From: Fragilaria crotonensis
Taxonomy: Eukaryota; Bacillariophyta; Fragilariophyceae; Fragilariales; Fragilariaceae
Reading direction: 5' to 3'
Length of the DNA: 64,000 nt
Assembly (NCBI GenBank): GCA_022925895.1
Contig: JAKSYS010000881.1
Span: forward strand, 248,001 to 312,000
The translations under genes and the position numbers were made by a program. The stretch's first letter is position 1. Each line of letters begins with the position of its first letter. The notes beneath the pieces are model-generated. The model was not told where the DNA came from, did not search any database, and worked only from the letters and a program-made list of their open reading frames with translations. Shown piece by piece: positions 29,375 through 40,880 of this stretch.

Positions 29375-30280
29375 TTAAAGGAAGCGCTCTACCTTGAAGG
29401 CTTTCGTCGGATCTCGGCCTTGGCCATCCGGGTCCACTGTTATGCGAACGGTTGGCTCAACTAGTCCTCCAGTCAATCTCACACGGAGCCAATTGCTCAC
29501 ATTGTGATACCGCGGGTTGTAGGCCCATTTATGGGCATCGCCGCACAGATATAAAACAGGAATGTCGCTCGGGAATTCCTTTCGAAGGAACACGACGAAT
29601 GGGTTGATGAAATCGGCGTGATTTGGTCCTGGATCTGCCTGCCCAAACAACACCACCGAGTGGATTAGCTTGTTTCTCGCTCTTTCCAACATCAAACCTT
29701 TTACCCAGTTAAATTGCGTCTGATGTCTGTTTTTCCACTCGTTCACATTATGAACCGTCCCGCCGACAAAGTTGATTCCAATAAATAGTGTCCGTTTGTT
29801 GACAAACGCAAATGCTTCGGAGCGATTCGGCATCTGCCTTACGTTGTTGAACTTGAGACCCCAGTGCTTTTTATCATATCGTGAGAACGTCTTTCTCCAC
29901 ATGGTGAGTGCCACACTTGGTTGGATGTTTGTGCAGTCGTTGTACTCATTGTCTCCAACAAGCATAAACACAGGCACAGGGCACAGTTTCATTTTCGCGT
30001 CAACTCTAGTAAGCGCATCCTGAGTGCAGGGACTGCTCTGATTCTTTATGTCTCCAAGATGAACCAGAAAATCAGCATCAGATCCAAGAGACTGCATCTT
30101 GATTCCTAGTCGCGTCTTGTCAAGATCATTGTAAGGTACGTCGGCAATAGCCCAGAATCTGGTTAAATTCGCCGCCGCGTTCGCCTTGAAAGGAGCAAGA
30201 AGCAGCAAAACCGTGACCGTCGCCGCATAGGTGGAGAGCGCCTTCCCAGGAGACAGGATCCTTCGAGTTTCACCGCTCAT
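29375..30280 (-). CDS. Secreted calcineurin-like metallophosphoesterase
   Basis: 301 residues, intact. The N-terminus has a basic segment and a hydrophobic core (ALSTYAATVTVLLLLAPFKANA), so a signal peptide or anchor is likely. The metallophosphoesterase blocks are in order: FWAIADVPYND (a D-x-x variant of the usual D-x-H), HLGDIKN, VGDNEYND, a VVLFGQADPG block and GDAHKW near residue 250. These supply the metal ligands of the calcineurin/purple acid phosphatase fold. The DVPY variant of the first motif is typical of an algal subgroup. The substrate is unknown; phosphate scavenging or an extracellular role is a reasonable guess only. Isolated gene with long flanks. Confidence 0.8.
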   Translation of the reverse strand: MSGETRRILSPGKALSTYAATVTVLLLLAPFKANAAANLTRFWAIADVPYNDLDKTRLGIKMQSLGSDADFLVHLGDIKNQSSPCTQDALTRVDAKMKLCPVPVFMLVGDNEYNDCTNIQPSVALTMWRKTFSRYDKKHWGLKFNNVRQMPNRSEAFAFVNKRTLFIGINFVGGTVHNVNEWKNRHQTQFNWVKGLMLERARNKLIHSVVLFGQADPGPNHADFINPFVVFLRKEFPSDIPVLYLCGDAHKWAYNPRYHNVSNWLRVRLTGGLVEPTVRITVDPDGQGRDPTKAFKVERFL

Positions 30281-30695
30281 TGGATCAAATGTGTCTTCTA
30301 ACGCTCGGAGCTTATGAACGCCTTTTTCGTTTCACTCGGAGGGAGATTCATCAAATAATTACTGACATGAATGTTTCCAGTTCCAAGATGGACGATCGGG
30401 GAATGAACGTGAATTCCTATGACCGATGACCTATGACTCGTGCTTGTACCGGTGGTCGTACTAGTACCGGTACTCAACTGCTGCGAAGTATGCATACTTC
30501 ACATATATATATATGTGTGTCGTATGATGCAGTCATGGGATACTGGAGAACAGGGGATGATGCATGTATGATGGGTATACATATGTGGATACAAATACGT
30601 CGTTCGTGGTACGAGTACTGCTACTGTATTCGCAGAATTGATATACCCCGAAACGTGCTTAGCTCCGAGTACGCAGTGAATGTCCCACATCCCAC
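30281..30695. other. Intergenic, GTAC-rich, nothing recognised
   Basis: 5' flank of the metallophosphoesterase gene. It contains TACCGGTGGTCGTACTAGTACC-like words near 30450 and an ATATATATATAT run at about 30502. Confidence 0.45.
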
Positions 30696-31360
30696 CAGGC
30701 CACTTTAATAGTGGCGGACGCCACTATTACCACTATTTTGCTAATAGTGGCGCCGTCAGAAAGTTAATAGTGGCTAATAGTGGTCACGTGCCAGTGTACA
30801 CCAGAAACACTACTACAGTAGGAGCCACAGGTACAAGTAGTAGTCTACAGTAGGAATACGCTGGATTGAAGCATTGTAAACTGCTTGGAATGTAGTAGAA
30901 TGCAGAATGCCATCCACCAAAAGAAAGTTTATAAGACCAGTTCAGCAATCATTCTTCACTTTACTTCAGAGAAGTCACTCTCAACAAATGATGTCCCTGG
31001 AAACAATGCAGTGGCTAAGAAGCCTCCACTCAAAGTCTTCACATCATGACTGAAATGTAAACAGAATTGATGTGAAACTGAAACTACTGACTGTGCTGTC
31101 TGTGCATCCACTTGCTCACATACTGTGAGGCCATATGCAATGGCATGGCCTTCATTGAACAGTGTCTTCTGCTCTTGTTCGGAGTCAGGATCAATGAAGT
31201 GTGTACTATGTACTAGTACTGTACTACTAAAGTTAAGGCGTGCAAATGCGCCGTAGTATGGATTCTACGTAAAAAAAATCGTTAATAGTGGCGCCACCAG
31301 AAAGGTTAATAGTGGCTAATAGTGGTTTTTCCCAGAAAATGCCACTATTAAAGTGGCCTG
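30696..31360. mobile_element. Foldback/MITE-like element with 20-bp inverted ends
   Basis: The 20 bases at 30696-30715 (CAGGCCACTTTAATAGTGGC) are the exact reverse complement of 31341-31360. Inside both ends the core TAATAGTGG recurs several times in both orientations (30725-30785 and 31283-31335), giving foldback-type long ends. A near-copy block of about 40 bp (GTTAATAGTGGCGCC...) is present as a direct repeat at both ends. The interior has no plausible transposase frame, so the element would be non-autonomous. Flanks show at most a 3-bp CAC match as a possible target duplication. The family cannot be named. Confidence 0.75.
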
Positions 31361-32105
31361 CACATCACACATCGCACATCGCACATCGCACCCATAGCGT
31401 TTGTGAAATGTGAGATCTCCGGACTCGGAGTACAAGTACATGTATGATACGTCGTACTTGTAGATCACTTCGGATCTCGGGGACCGACCGTGTATTGTTA
31501 CTCTGCGATACATCATTTAAATGTAGTACAGTACAAGTACTCCGAGTTCCGAATATGGCGAGAGTTGTAGTTGTTGTCTTGCATTTGCCGATTTTGTACC
31601 ACCAACGCACCAGGGAATAATCCGATCGAGACTCTTTGTTCCAACGACGACTACAGGTTAAGTCAATTCTCATCGTTGCCTCGATGGGGCGATCAAGAGA
31701 ACGCCACATTCCTGACTCTTGCAGCTACCACACCTCGGAGACGATGGAATGGACGGGACAACTCATCATAATGATTTGAGTGTTGCAAACAAGATATACC
31801 GCCTCGGGAGTTATGTTGAACTGGGGGTTTCAGCGATGCCCCTAGCATTTGTCACCCTACACCATAGAGACGTACATCGTAGAAGGTTCAGATGCACCAG
31901 GTTCCGAACAAGCCATTGTGTAACCTTGATACCCACAATGACTGTCGTATTTTCGAAGGAAACCGCTTGACAGCAAACGTGGCGGCACTCAAGTGGAACA
32001 ACAACGCAGCCTAATGAGGACTATGGCAAGCCCATGGCAACAAAACCCAAATTCAACAATTATGTAGGAGTGCTGAACATGCACCGCAGTGCCTGGTCGT
32101 TCGGC
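31361..32105. other. Intergenic; short ACATCGC array at left edge
   Basis: 31361-31392 is a small tandem array (CACATCGCA units). The rest shows no gene. A GTACAGTACAAGTACTCC cluster is near 31526. Confidence 0.5.
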
Positions 32106-32588
32106 TTAAAACACAATCATGACGGCGAGCTGCAAGTTCTGGGAGTCGTTGTAGACAGCTTGTGCGGTCTTTTGAGCAATTGCAATTGCTTCCTTGGCCG
32201 CCAACACGTCATCCGGTTTGCTTGCCACGCTTCGATTGTAGACAATTCGTGCAGTAGTATCCCAAGCATCATACTCCGCCTTCGAGGTCCCCAGGCAGCA
32301 ACAAGAAATTGGAGCTTGGCTCTGGAGGCGATGGTTAAGAATCTGGTACGAATTCCTTGTCAGAATATGGTAGTAGCCAGTGCCCTTGCGTCCTCCGTGA
32401 CCATAGACGTAGTTGGGCTTCGGACCAACGTTGGATTCCGGAAGAAACCCAGGCGCTGAGTTCGGACCTGTGCCATCTGGCGATAACCAAGATTCTCGCG
32501 CCATTGGGTAAACTGCGTACTCAGATAGAAGTTCATCACATGTGCTCCTCATCTGTGCATTCGTCTTGTTTGCGGGCATCATCGTCAA
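32106..32588 (-). CDS. Hypothetical protein
   Basis: 160 residues. No family recognised. It has protein-like composition with YGHGGRKGTGYYHILTRNSY in the middle and an Ala-rich helical C-terminus (VLAAKEAIAIAQKTAQAVYN). No signal peptide or membrane helix is clear. Glycine/aromatic-rich blocks followed by one helix suggest a small folded domain. The start is the first ATG of the frame and may be too far upstream. It is adjacent to the tandem 1.3-kb repeats but does not overlap them. Confidence 0.45.
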   Translation of the reverse strand: MTMMPANKTNAQMRSTCDELLSEYAVYPMARESWLSPDGTGPNSAPGFLPESNVGPKPNYVYGHGGRKGTGYYHILTRNSYQILNHRLQSQAPISCCCLGTSKAEYDAWDTTARIVYNRSVASKPDDVLAAKEAIAIAQKTAQAVYNDSQNLQLAVMIVF

Positions 32589-32684
32589 GGAGAAAGCCTG
32601 AAGAAGAAGATTACCAACCGTCCACGCTGAGTTTGTTCAACTTTGCTCCGCACCGCTGCACCTTTTAAGCGAATAAAAAGATCT

Positions 32685-35288
32685 TATAACCCACGGGTTT
32701 TGTCAGATTGAATCTGACAACCTACAGTACTTTGAACATCCAGTAGGCCACTTGGTTTCTACGATCACTTGAGTACACCAGTACAAGACAAAGGACGAAG
32801 TGTGCATCACAGCGATGTGGGTTTCATCTGATTCCAGAGATTGAAAATGAACCCCACCGTCGACAAAAAGTGCATCGTCGGGTCAGAGACCTCGCCTCGA
32901 CTTCACCGGGTTCTTCTCGTTATTGGGAGCTGCAGTCTTTAGCATGCTGCAACGCGTAAATGTGCTTGAAGGATGCGGTGTCTGGTTTGTGGAGCAAAAA
33001 GTGCATCGTGTTGTTAAGGAGCAGCAAAATTCAACATCACGTCATTAAGTCAACTAAACAGGTACGTCACTGTCACGCACTGCTCACATTTCAACTCAGT
33101 TGCCTTGCATTTACTAAAACAAATTATTCTATTACTGCGTATTCAGCAGTTCAACTCCTAACGGGTAGCCTGCAATATTGGAGGCGCATCTCGGTCGATT
33201 TTTGAAGCCATACTTGGAACCAATCCAAGCCTACCTGCGGTTGCCTTCAAAACTTATGTCTTACGAGAGGAGTGATGAATTGCCTTTCTGGGTCACTCTG
33301 GGCTGTTTGGATCTTCCGTCTTGCTGGTTATCGCCTTTTGATCCATACTAGTTTTTCGTTACCGAATGGACGTTGGACGTCCTCGCATCTGATCGTGTGG
33401 AACATTTTCGGTCCATTGATGAAAGTTGTTGACGTATGGATTCCCTTGGAAAGAAGGGACTGTAACTCCTGCTGGAACCAGGGTTCCCTGCAAAGTACCG
33501 CAGTCTTCGATGCCAGCCAGATTGCTATGTTTGAACATCAAAGGTCCTAGGAAAGGTAGCCATGTGTCGAGACCAGGCAGCAGCACAGTTGATGGAACGA
33601 CATAACGAGTATAGCTTGAAACAATAAACACAGCTCACCCATTGATTGGGTTGTAGGTCAATAGAGTATACCATGTATTTTTCAGTTATGATTATTATGT
33701 TTTGTAGTTTGTTCTTGGTTTTGAGTGGCATGTGATGTGATTTTTGAATGCTTTCAGACGGAGAGATTTCAAGGAGTTGGTCTTGCATGTGTCAGAGTTG
33801 TCATATCGAATCTGACAAACCGGGAAAGATCACAGATCCTAAAATACGTTGCTATGTGGTGGTACAATTTCTACGCATTTTCGAGTCCGAGATCAACATT
33901 TTCCCCAGGTTTTGTCAGAATCTATCTGACAACCATCTGACAAACAACGAGAAAACCCAACACGCCATCTGACAAAACCTGGGGATCTTATAACCCACGG
34001 GTTTTGTCAGATTGAATCTGACAACCTACAGTACTTTGAACATCCAGTAGGCCACTTGGTTTCTACGATCACTTGAGTACACCAGTACAAGACAAAGGAC
34101 GAAGTGTGCATCACAGCGATGTGGGTTTCATCTGATTCCAGAGATTGAAAATGAACCCCACCGTCGACAAAAAGTGCATCGTCGGGTCAGAGACCTCGCC
34201 TCGACTTCACCGGGTTCTTCTCGTTATTGGGAGCTGCAGTCTTTAGCATGCTGCAACGCGTAAATGTGCTTGAAGGATGCGGTGTCTGGTTTGTGGAGCA
34301 AAAAGTGCATCGTGTTGTTAAGGAGCAGCAAAATTCAACATCACGTCATTAAGTCAACTAAACAGGTACGTCACTGTCACGCACTGCTCACATTTCAACT
34401 CAGTTGCCTTGCATTTACTAAAACAAATTATTCTATTACTGCGTATTCAGCAGTTCAACTCCTAACGGGTAGCCTGCAATATTGGAGGCGCATCTCGGTC
34501 GATTTTTGAAGCCATACTTGGAACCAATCCAAGCCTACCTGCGGTTGCCTTCAAAACTTATGTCTTACGAGAGGAGTGATGAATTGCCTTTCTGGGTCAC
34601 TCTGGGCTGTTTGGATCTTCCGTCTTGCTGGTTATCGCCTTTTGATCCATACTAGTTTTTCGTTACCGAATGGACGTTGGACGTCCTCGCATCTGATCGT
34701 GTGGAACATTTTCGGTCCATTGATGAAAGTTGTTGACGTATGGATTCCCTTGGAAAGAAGGGACTGTAACTCCTGCTGGAACCAGGGTTCCCTGCAAAGT
34801 ACCGCAGTCTTCGATGCCAGCCAGATTGCTATGTTTGAACATCAAAGGTCCTAGGAAAAGGTAGCCATGTGTCGAGACCAGGCAGCAGCACAGTTGATGG
34901 AACGACATAACGAGTATAGCTTGAAACAATAAACACAGCTCACCCATTGATTGGGTTGTAGGTCAATAGAGTATACCATGTATTTTTCAGTTATGATTAT
35001 TATGTTTTGTAGTTTGTTCTTGGTTTTGAGTGGCATGTGATGTGATTTTTGAATGCTTTCAGACGGAGAGATTTCAAGGAGTTGGTCTTGCATGTGTCAG
35101 AGTTGTCATATCGAATCTGACAAACCGGGAAAGATCACAGATCCTAAAATACGTTGCTATGTGGTGGTACAATTTCTACGCATTTTCGAGTCCGAGATCA
35201 ACATTTTCCCCAGGTTTTGTCAGAATCTATCTGACAACCATCTGACAAACAACGAGAAAACCCAACACGCCATCTGACAAAACCTGGG
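32685..35288. mobile_element. Two head-to-tail copies of a 1.3-kb transposon-like element
   Basis: Copy 1 is 32685-33983 and copy 2 is 33989-35288. On reading they differ by a single A in an A run (33555 against 34860). The 5 bases GATCT occur before copy 1, between the copies and after copy 2, which looks like a target-site duplication. The ends carry imperfect inverted repeats sharing GGTTTTGTCAGAT. Further TCTGACAA/TTGTCAGA words sit near both ends, as in the subterminal binding sites of cut-and-paste transposons. The frames inside (up to about 94 codons) match no transposase I know, so the unit seems non-autonomous. It lacks TG...CA ends, which argues against LTRs. Confidence 0.75.
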
Positions 35289-35293
35289 GATCT

Positions 35294-35636
35294 GCGGATT
35301 CTGTGATCTTGATGAGTGACTTGCGACGTTCCTAAATTGTTTTACATGACACTGGTACTGGTAGCACGTACCTGTACCAAGTACCTTGTACTACAGGTAG
35401 TGCCCTGGTAGACTACATACCGGTAGTAAACCGTGCAGTACATGCATCTATGCCGGTATTTGCAGCAAATTCAAACTCGGTAAAGTTTGTACACTTCGTG
35501 GTGTCGTGGTTGTCGTGGGCTGTTGAGATCAAAACATCCACACGTTGCAAGTTGATAATCATTGGTATCGTACGTTCTTGCTGTTGCCGACGACTTGGAA
35601 TACTTACTACTCGTTGACAAATAGTGGGACGTCAAA
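35294..35636. other. Promoter side of the SMPD4-like gene
   Basis: Contains a dense cluster of GTAC words (GGTACTGGTAGCACGTACC, GTACCAAGTACCTTGTAC) at about 35350-35460. No frame of interest. Confidence 0.5.
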
Positions 35637-38156
35637 ATGTTGGAAGAAACCCTTCGATCCCCCACATCTCCCCCTGCTGAGGTTGCGCAGAGTTTGATTT
35701 CCTTCGTCCGATTCGAGTTGCAAGACGGTGGCGCCAATGCAGAGAAGCGCTTCATCACTCTATTCTCCCTCTTGTGTGAACGACTTTTTGGTCCCATGGG
35801 AGAGGCTAAGGAAGGCTTTCGTCATCAGACAGGTGGTTGGTTGTCGAGACAGACTCGTTGGGACATTCCGCGACCTCAGGCAAGCCAGCATGCCCATCAC
35901 CTTCCATCTGCCCCTTCAATCGACATGGATCCTGTGGTTCAACTCTTATGCGGTACGGAAAGCCTCAAATCCAAGGAGAAGTTACCAACTTTCATAGAAT
36001 CCATCAGTGGAAATACGGAAGCCAGACGAGGAGTTCGCATCCAGTATTCGTTTTATGCACTGCCTCGACCAACGCAAGAATTGTTTCTCAAGATGGTTCA
36101 GAGTTCGGTTGATGGATCATCAGTGAATGAATCCATGAGGAGCAATGCGTACCGGCTTCTTGGTGTCTTGTTGCGCGTTGCGCCTCGTGACCAGTCGGAG
36201 CTTCGCAGCATTCTTTCGGCGAAAAATATGCACAAGGATAGGAGCCGTCCACTCAGTTTGAGCCCTGGTGCTCAGTCGCCGATATTCCGGGCGTCAACTT
36301 CGTCATCGAAACCAAATACTTCCAGCGTCGAGATTCCCAAAGTGATGCTCAATATGACGGAGTACTTTCTTATCTCCTTCATCAGGTATCCACTCGCATC
36401 GCCGATGCCACCGATTCCGGCTCCACAGGGCCATCAGCACACTTCTGCCGGTATTACTCGTCACAAGGTCGTGCCTTATGGTGAAACTGTATACTTGCAT
36501 CTCTTTCGTTGCTATTTGGTGCACTATCTACCCTTTATCGCTCAAGGGAAGACCTTCCTGGGCTTTCCGACGCTCTCCGTCGAGAGCGAGGCCTTCTTGA
36601 GAATCATCGTTGAATTCTGGCTCTGCAGCACTATGGAGCCGATGCCCATTCAAAATGCAGCCAACGCAATTTTGGAGCGTCGCAAGAAGAGCGGTGACCT
36701 CTCTGGTGATGTCGACCTGAAGTCTGCCTTCGACCTCGTGCAGGTGAAGTATGATCCACAACCAGTTCTTGTTCAGAGGTGTAACAAGAGTCTTGTCGCC
36801 CATTGTCTCCGAGATCCCAACGTGGAACTCGCAGTCATCGATTGCAACAGCGCTGCGAGTAGATTATGTGTCAGCGAGATTGTACCCCTTCCCTGGTGCA
36901 TCAGTCCCTCCATGACGGTGCTACAACAAGACTTTTACAAGTACGTCATCGCTTCTCTTCGACATGCTCCGATTCACGTCGCCGGATCGCCCTTTTACGC
37001 AGCACTCGATTCATTACTTCTCTGGTTGGAGCCTTGGAATGTTGAAACTAGTAAGTTCTCCATGTGACGATGATCGAAACAATGGAATAAATTACTCATC
37101 AATTTTTTGATGTCGCCCAGGATGGAAACATGGCCCAACCGATTTTGCACATGCGGGGAGCGTTCTCGCCAACACGGTCAGTCATATGGCCCTCCCTACG
37201 TCCCAAAATCAGGATACTGTCCGTGTATTGCAAACCGTGAAACCGACGGCAAAAAGCAAGTACAAGCAAAGTTGGGAGCCCTTCGTCGCTGCAAACCTGC
37301 ACCTGTATACTGTCCCTTTGGCGCTATTCCTCAGACGAGCTCGAGAACTTGACTTTTCCTCTGCGTATTTTTCTCGCTCGTATGCACTTTTGCAACGCGT
37401 CTTTCGGATCTATTCGCCTGAATTGGTGAAGTCCATCCAATCGATCCAATCACAAGGAAAGCAACACGTGTTGATGAGCCTCGTCGAAGCTCACGGGACC
37501 AACCTCGGTGCATACTCACCTGCTCTGGTTGGTAGATTCGAGATGGCCTCTCTACAAGCTGACGTCCGTAATCTGCTGGAGGAAGTTTACATGCAGCACC
37601 AGAAGTCGGTTAGTGAAAGGGGTTTCTTTGATCGCCTGGAAGCAAGGATTGAAGGCGTCTTCAGCTATTTTGGTCTAGTTGAGGCATCCACAGGCGAGGA
37701 ACGCAAAATTCAACAGCTCGTCGAGAAGGCCAAGCTCATTGCCAACCTTCCGGCGGAGTATCAGCTCATGCCTTGTGAAGGCGGTGGGATGCAGAACGGT
37801 CAAGCGAAAGCATCTAGCCGGGACTCTACGGGTCAGAACCAACTTGTCAGGGTAAATGGTGTTCTGACGGAGCACGGCAAGGCGCAAATCATATCAGGGG
37901 AAATCGTGTGCAAACCCAATGATGTAGCTTCGAGAAAGGAGGACAGCATGCGCGGGTCGGTGAAAACTCACGAGATCTCCTGGTTAGTTCCGCTGACAAT
38001 TTGGGCATCCGAATACCTCAACTCCAGGTTGGACCTCGAAGGAACAACAAAGGTCGAATGCGATTCAACCTTCGAATGCTTGCAGATTACCGGAACATCC
38101 TGTTTCTGGTCCTGTCCGTGTGGTTGTGGATGCGTTTTCTGGTTTATGTGCTTTGA
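35637..38156 (+). CDS. SMPD4-like (neutral sphingomyelinase 3 family) membrane protein, one frame break
   Basis: Exon 1, 35637-37050, and exon 2, from 37121, are joined over a 70-bp GTAAGT...CAG intron. Family-like blocks are LEPWN at the exon end followed by WKHGPTDFAHA, then SKYKQSWEPFVAANLHLYT, FLRRARELDFSS and FRIYSPELV. Near 38056-38059 one base is missing. In the corrected frame the protein ends RFNLRMLADYRNILFL plus a hydrophobic C-terminal anchor and stops at 38154-38156, for 816 residues. A C-terminal membrane anchor is the SMPD4 layout. Human SMPD4 sits in the ER/nuclear envelope and is reported to hydrolyse sphingomyelin. The assignment is from remembered motif patterns and should be searched. 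Confidence 0.6.
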
Positions 38157-39863
38157 TTCGAGTGTTCCGAGTACATTTGAAGCCGTGACCTATGAGTAGA
38201 GTGTATAAGGCATGTGTCGCCTGCATGTAGGCATTGCTTTACAAGGATTTTACAAATTCTTACACTGTCCGAGGGTGCAACTTGCATGGCGCAGGACATG
38301 CTCAACGTATCTAGATACACTCGTAAGTTGTATAACATACCCCATGTTTGAGTGGTGCCCAGTTTTCAACACTATAATACGTTTGTTTTGAATCTCCTAC
38401 TTGCGTGCCGCGAGTAACTGCAGTGCAATCATACAAGCCATATGGCTGTTGTTGCGTACATAATCCATGCTAGGTAAAGTGTTGAGGTTTATCTCACAAG
38501 ACATATGTTTGAGCAAGGGAAATTTCAAAGCTGCCACTTTTAAATCCTAATCTTCCTCTTTCAAAAACAACTATGCCCTTTAACTCTGATCATGCAGGTG
38601 ATAAATGTATGCCGACGTCCCGGACAGTTCGCATTGTTTACCTCAACACGACGTCCCCAATTGTGTGGTTCTCTAAGAAGCAGGTCACCTCTGAGGAAAA
38701 CATGTGTATTCAGAACTGAGTCTGTTGCAATGAAACACGAAATGGAATGTCTGCAGTGACTCCAATACCAGTTACATACGATGGGCGGTGCGGCAACGTT
38801 GGCACGGGCTGCCAATATTGTGCTCGCAGTACATCCATCATCCACAATGATACCCAAAACCTGCTGGTACTATTCCATGTGTTATCATGCATTCTGTGAA
38901 ACAGTTGTAATGGGTGCGTGCCTGCCTGGGCAAATGTCTCCATGCATGGACACCAAGACAAATGCACTCAGTGTATTCCAGGTCAACAGAAATGCCACCA
39001 TTTAGTGGATCTTATCCTCCTGCACAATACCGCTGATCGCACCAGATGCTCACTGAGGTGTTGCGGGTTAATGTGGGTTTCCCTGATGCTCTGGCTTGTG
39101 ACCACCGACGTTTGAACGAAATTATATGCCAGTGATGCCCCACTACTAAATAGAAGGGACCCATTCGTCATGCCCGTTCAACTGCTGCCACATGACAGTC
39201 GATGGAAGCATCGACCCAACCAAATGAACGCGCAATTACTTATGTTTACCAGAAGTAGTACTCTTAGCTCGCCATCTATCCTTGTCATCGTTCGCTCCGT
39301 GGAAAACCACAACAAGGGATTAAACGTGGTTGCCCGTCAACAATTTTTTTGTGAGTTTTCGAACTCAATCCGTGCCATCCGAATTTGGTGATGTAGGAAG
39401 AGCGATGATGATTCTATTGCCCATGTAAATATTTAGTCCTGCTTCCTGACTCTCAGGACTCCTGAGCCGATTCCTTCAATACGTGTCAATTTCGATCGCT
39501 ATATATTTCAAACTGCCAACCATGTAGACCTTAAACAACAATCGACTGACTTGAAGTATCGTTTAAGAGAGCCAGCCAATCGGAGTATTTTCTTTTTTAA
39601 ATATTGAGTACAATCATGCTGTCAGGTGCGACATCGGGTTCGCCGGCTGCGGTGATTGATTGGTTTACGGAATTTCTGGATATTTTATGTAGATTCGATA
39701 TAAAGGGAGTACCAGACGTGGTACGTTTCGCCTTAGCTCTGTAAATTCGGGACTTCCGTCGAATCGGTAAGCAGTTCGCTTCAGAAGAAATTAGTCACCA
39801 AGCATTCAATTCGTTGTATCAATACTCAATTCAGACAAATCGTTCGAGGTGACGGAAACAACA
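38157..39863. other. Long intergenic region, no gene supported
   Basis: About 1.7 kb before the HSF gene. Overlapping frames at 38.5-39.2 kb are short, inconsistent on both strands and show no motif; they could be remnants of an old element. The last 200 bp are the likely HSF promoter (TATATAAAG-like words near 39698). Confidence 0.45.
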
Positions 39864-40880
39864 ATGCAGAACCACAACGATATCCTTTCAAACCCAATTC
39901 TCGCAGCTCAAGCTGCTGCTGCCTATCGACAAGGTCCTTCGCTTTCTACCTTTTTGGCCTCCCTTCATCAGCAGCAATGTCAAGCAGCTGCCTCTAGTAG
40001 GCTTCTACATGATTCTGCCCTATTGAACAGAGCAGCCGAAAATCCAAATTGGTTATCGGCCCTTGCTGGCCGTCCGAGTCTCTCAGATCTTCGTCCCAAC
40101 AGGGATGATCCTCTTCTCCTTGCCAGCTCCGTCGCAGCCAGGCGTCAGATGGAGTTGACGGAGGCAGCTCGACGTGATGCCTTGATTAGTGACGCTTATC
40201 GTCGTGGTCGCGAAGAGGCACTTCTATCCTTGGTGCGACTTGGTGGTTTTGAGGATGGTCGCCTTCCAAACCAACCAACTATCCCAACCGTCGCTGCATC
40301 TCCCCAAGAACCCATATCGCAGGACGAAAAAGGTGTTGATCCGCTCGTAAGCATCTGCATAAACCGTCGCAACCAGAAAAAACCCTATTTCGATGCCTCC
40401 TCTTTGGAGGATCCCGATCCGGTGGTCTTGGCCAATCGTCGCGCCCGCGGGGGCGTCACGGAGCCATTCCCAGAGAAGCTCCATCGCATGCTTTGCGAAG
40501 TGGAAGCGACGGGTGACGACGTCGCGGTGTCGTTTTTCCCTCATGGGCGAGCATTTGCTGTGCACAACTCTGCGCGTTTCGTCACTGAAGTCCTTCCGAA
40601 ATACTTTCGCCAATCCAGACTGAGCTCGTTCCAGAGACAGCTGAACCTCTACGGCTTCACTCGTATTACACAAGGGCCCGATGCCGGTGGATACTACCAC
40701 GAACTCTTCCTCAAGGGTCGTCCTAACTTGTGCCTGCACATGAGACGTGTCGGTGTCCCTCAGAATCCCACAAAGCAGGCGGCCAAGCTCACCTCCAACG
40801 AACCCGACTTTTACAGCATGTCTCCTGCGTCACAAGAAGTGGAAGCAATTCGAGGAGAAGAAAGAAAACGAAGTGACTGA
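39864..40880 (+). CDS. Heat shock transcription factor (HSF-type DNA-binding domain)
   Basis: 338 residues from ATG 39864. The HSF domain occupies about residues 201-294: [18 protein letters not shown], then [32 protein letters not shown] (recognition helix) and [11 protein letters not shown]. Residues 1-200 are Ala/Gln/Leu/Arg-rich and mostly helical. No HR-A/B coiled coil follows the domain, and only about 45 residues remain after it. Classical HSFs have the DNA-binding domain near the N-terminus, followed by trimerisation heptads. Diatoms have a greatly expanded HSF family with variable layouts, so this fits a lineage-specific regulator whose target is unknown. Confidence 0.92.
   Translation: MQNHNDILSNPILAAQAAAAYRQGPSLSTFLASLHQQQCQAAASSRLLHDSALLNRAAENPNWLSALAGRPSLSDLRPNRDDPLLLASSVAARRQMELTEAARRDALISDAYRRGREEALLSLVRLGGFEDGRLPNQPTIPTVAASPQEPISQDEKGVDPLVSICINRRNQKKPYFDASSLEDPDPVVLANRRARGGVTEPFPEKLHRMLCEVEATGDDVAVSFFPHGRAFAVHNSARFVTEVLPKYFRQSRLSSFQRQLNLYGFTRITQGPDAGGYYHELFLKGRPNLCLHMRRVGVPQNPTKQAAKLTSNEPDFYSMSPASQEVEAIRGEERKRSD

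Noticed and set aside
32960-34947. Genes inside the tandem 1.3-kb units
   Set aside because: Frames are under 95 codons, differ between copies because of one base, and match no transposase I recognise.
32685-35288. LTR retrotransposon
   Set aside because: The two copies abut with only GATCT between them, do not start TG or end CA, and there is no gag/pol, primer-binding site or polypurine tract.
3005-38156. Programmed ribosomal frameshifting in the broken genes
   Set aside because: Eleven sites in six unrelated genes, with no shared slippery heptamer and no downstream pseudoknot, are not credible as recoding.
38560-39171. Gene or transposase remnant between SMPD4-like and HSF
   Set aside because: Cys/His-rich short frames exist on both strands but none has a consistent motif order; left as intergenic.
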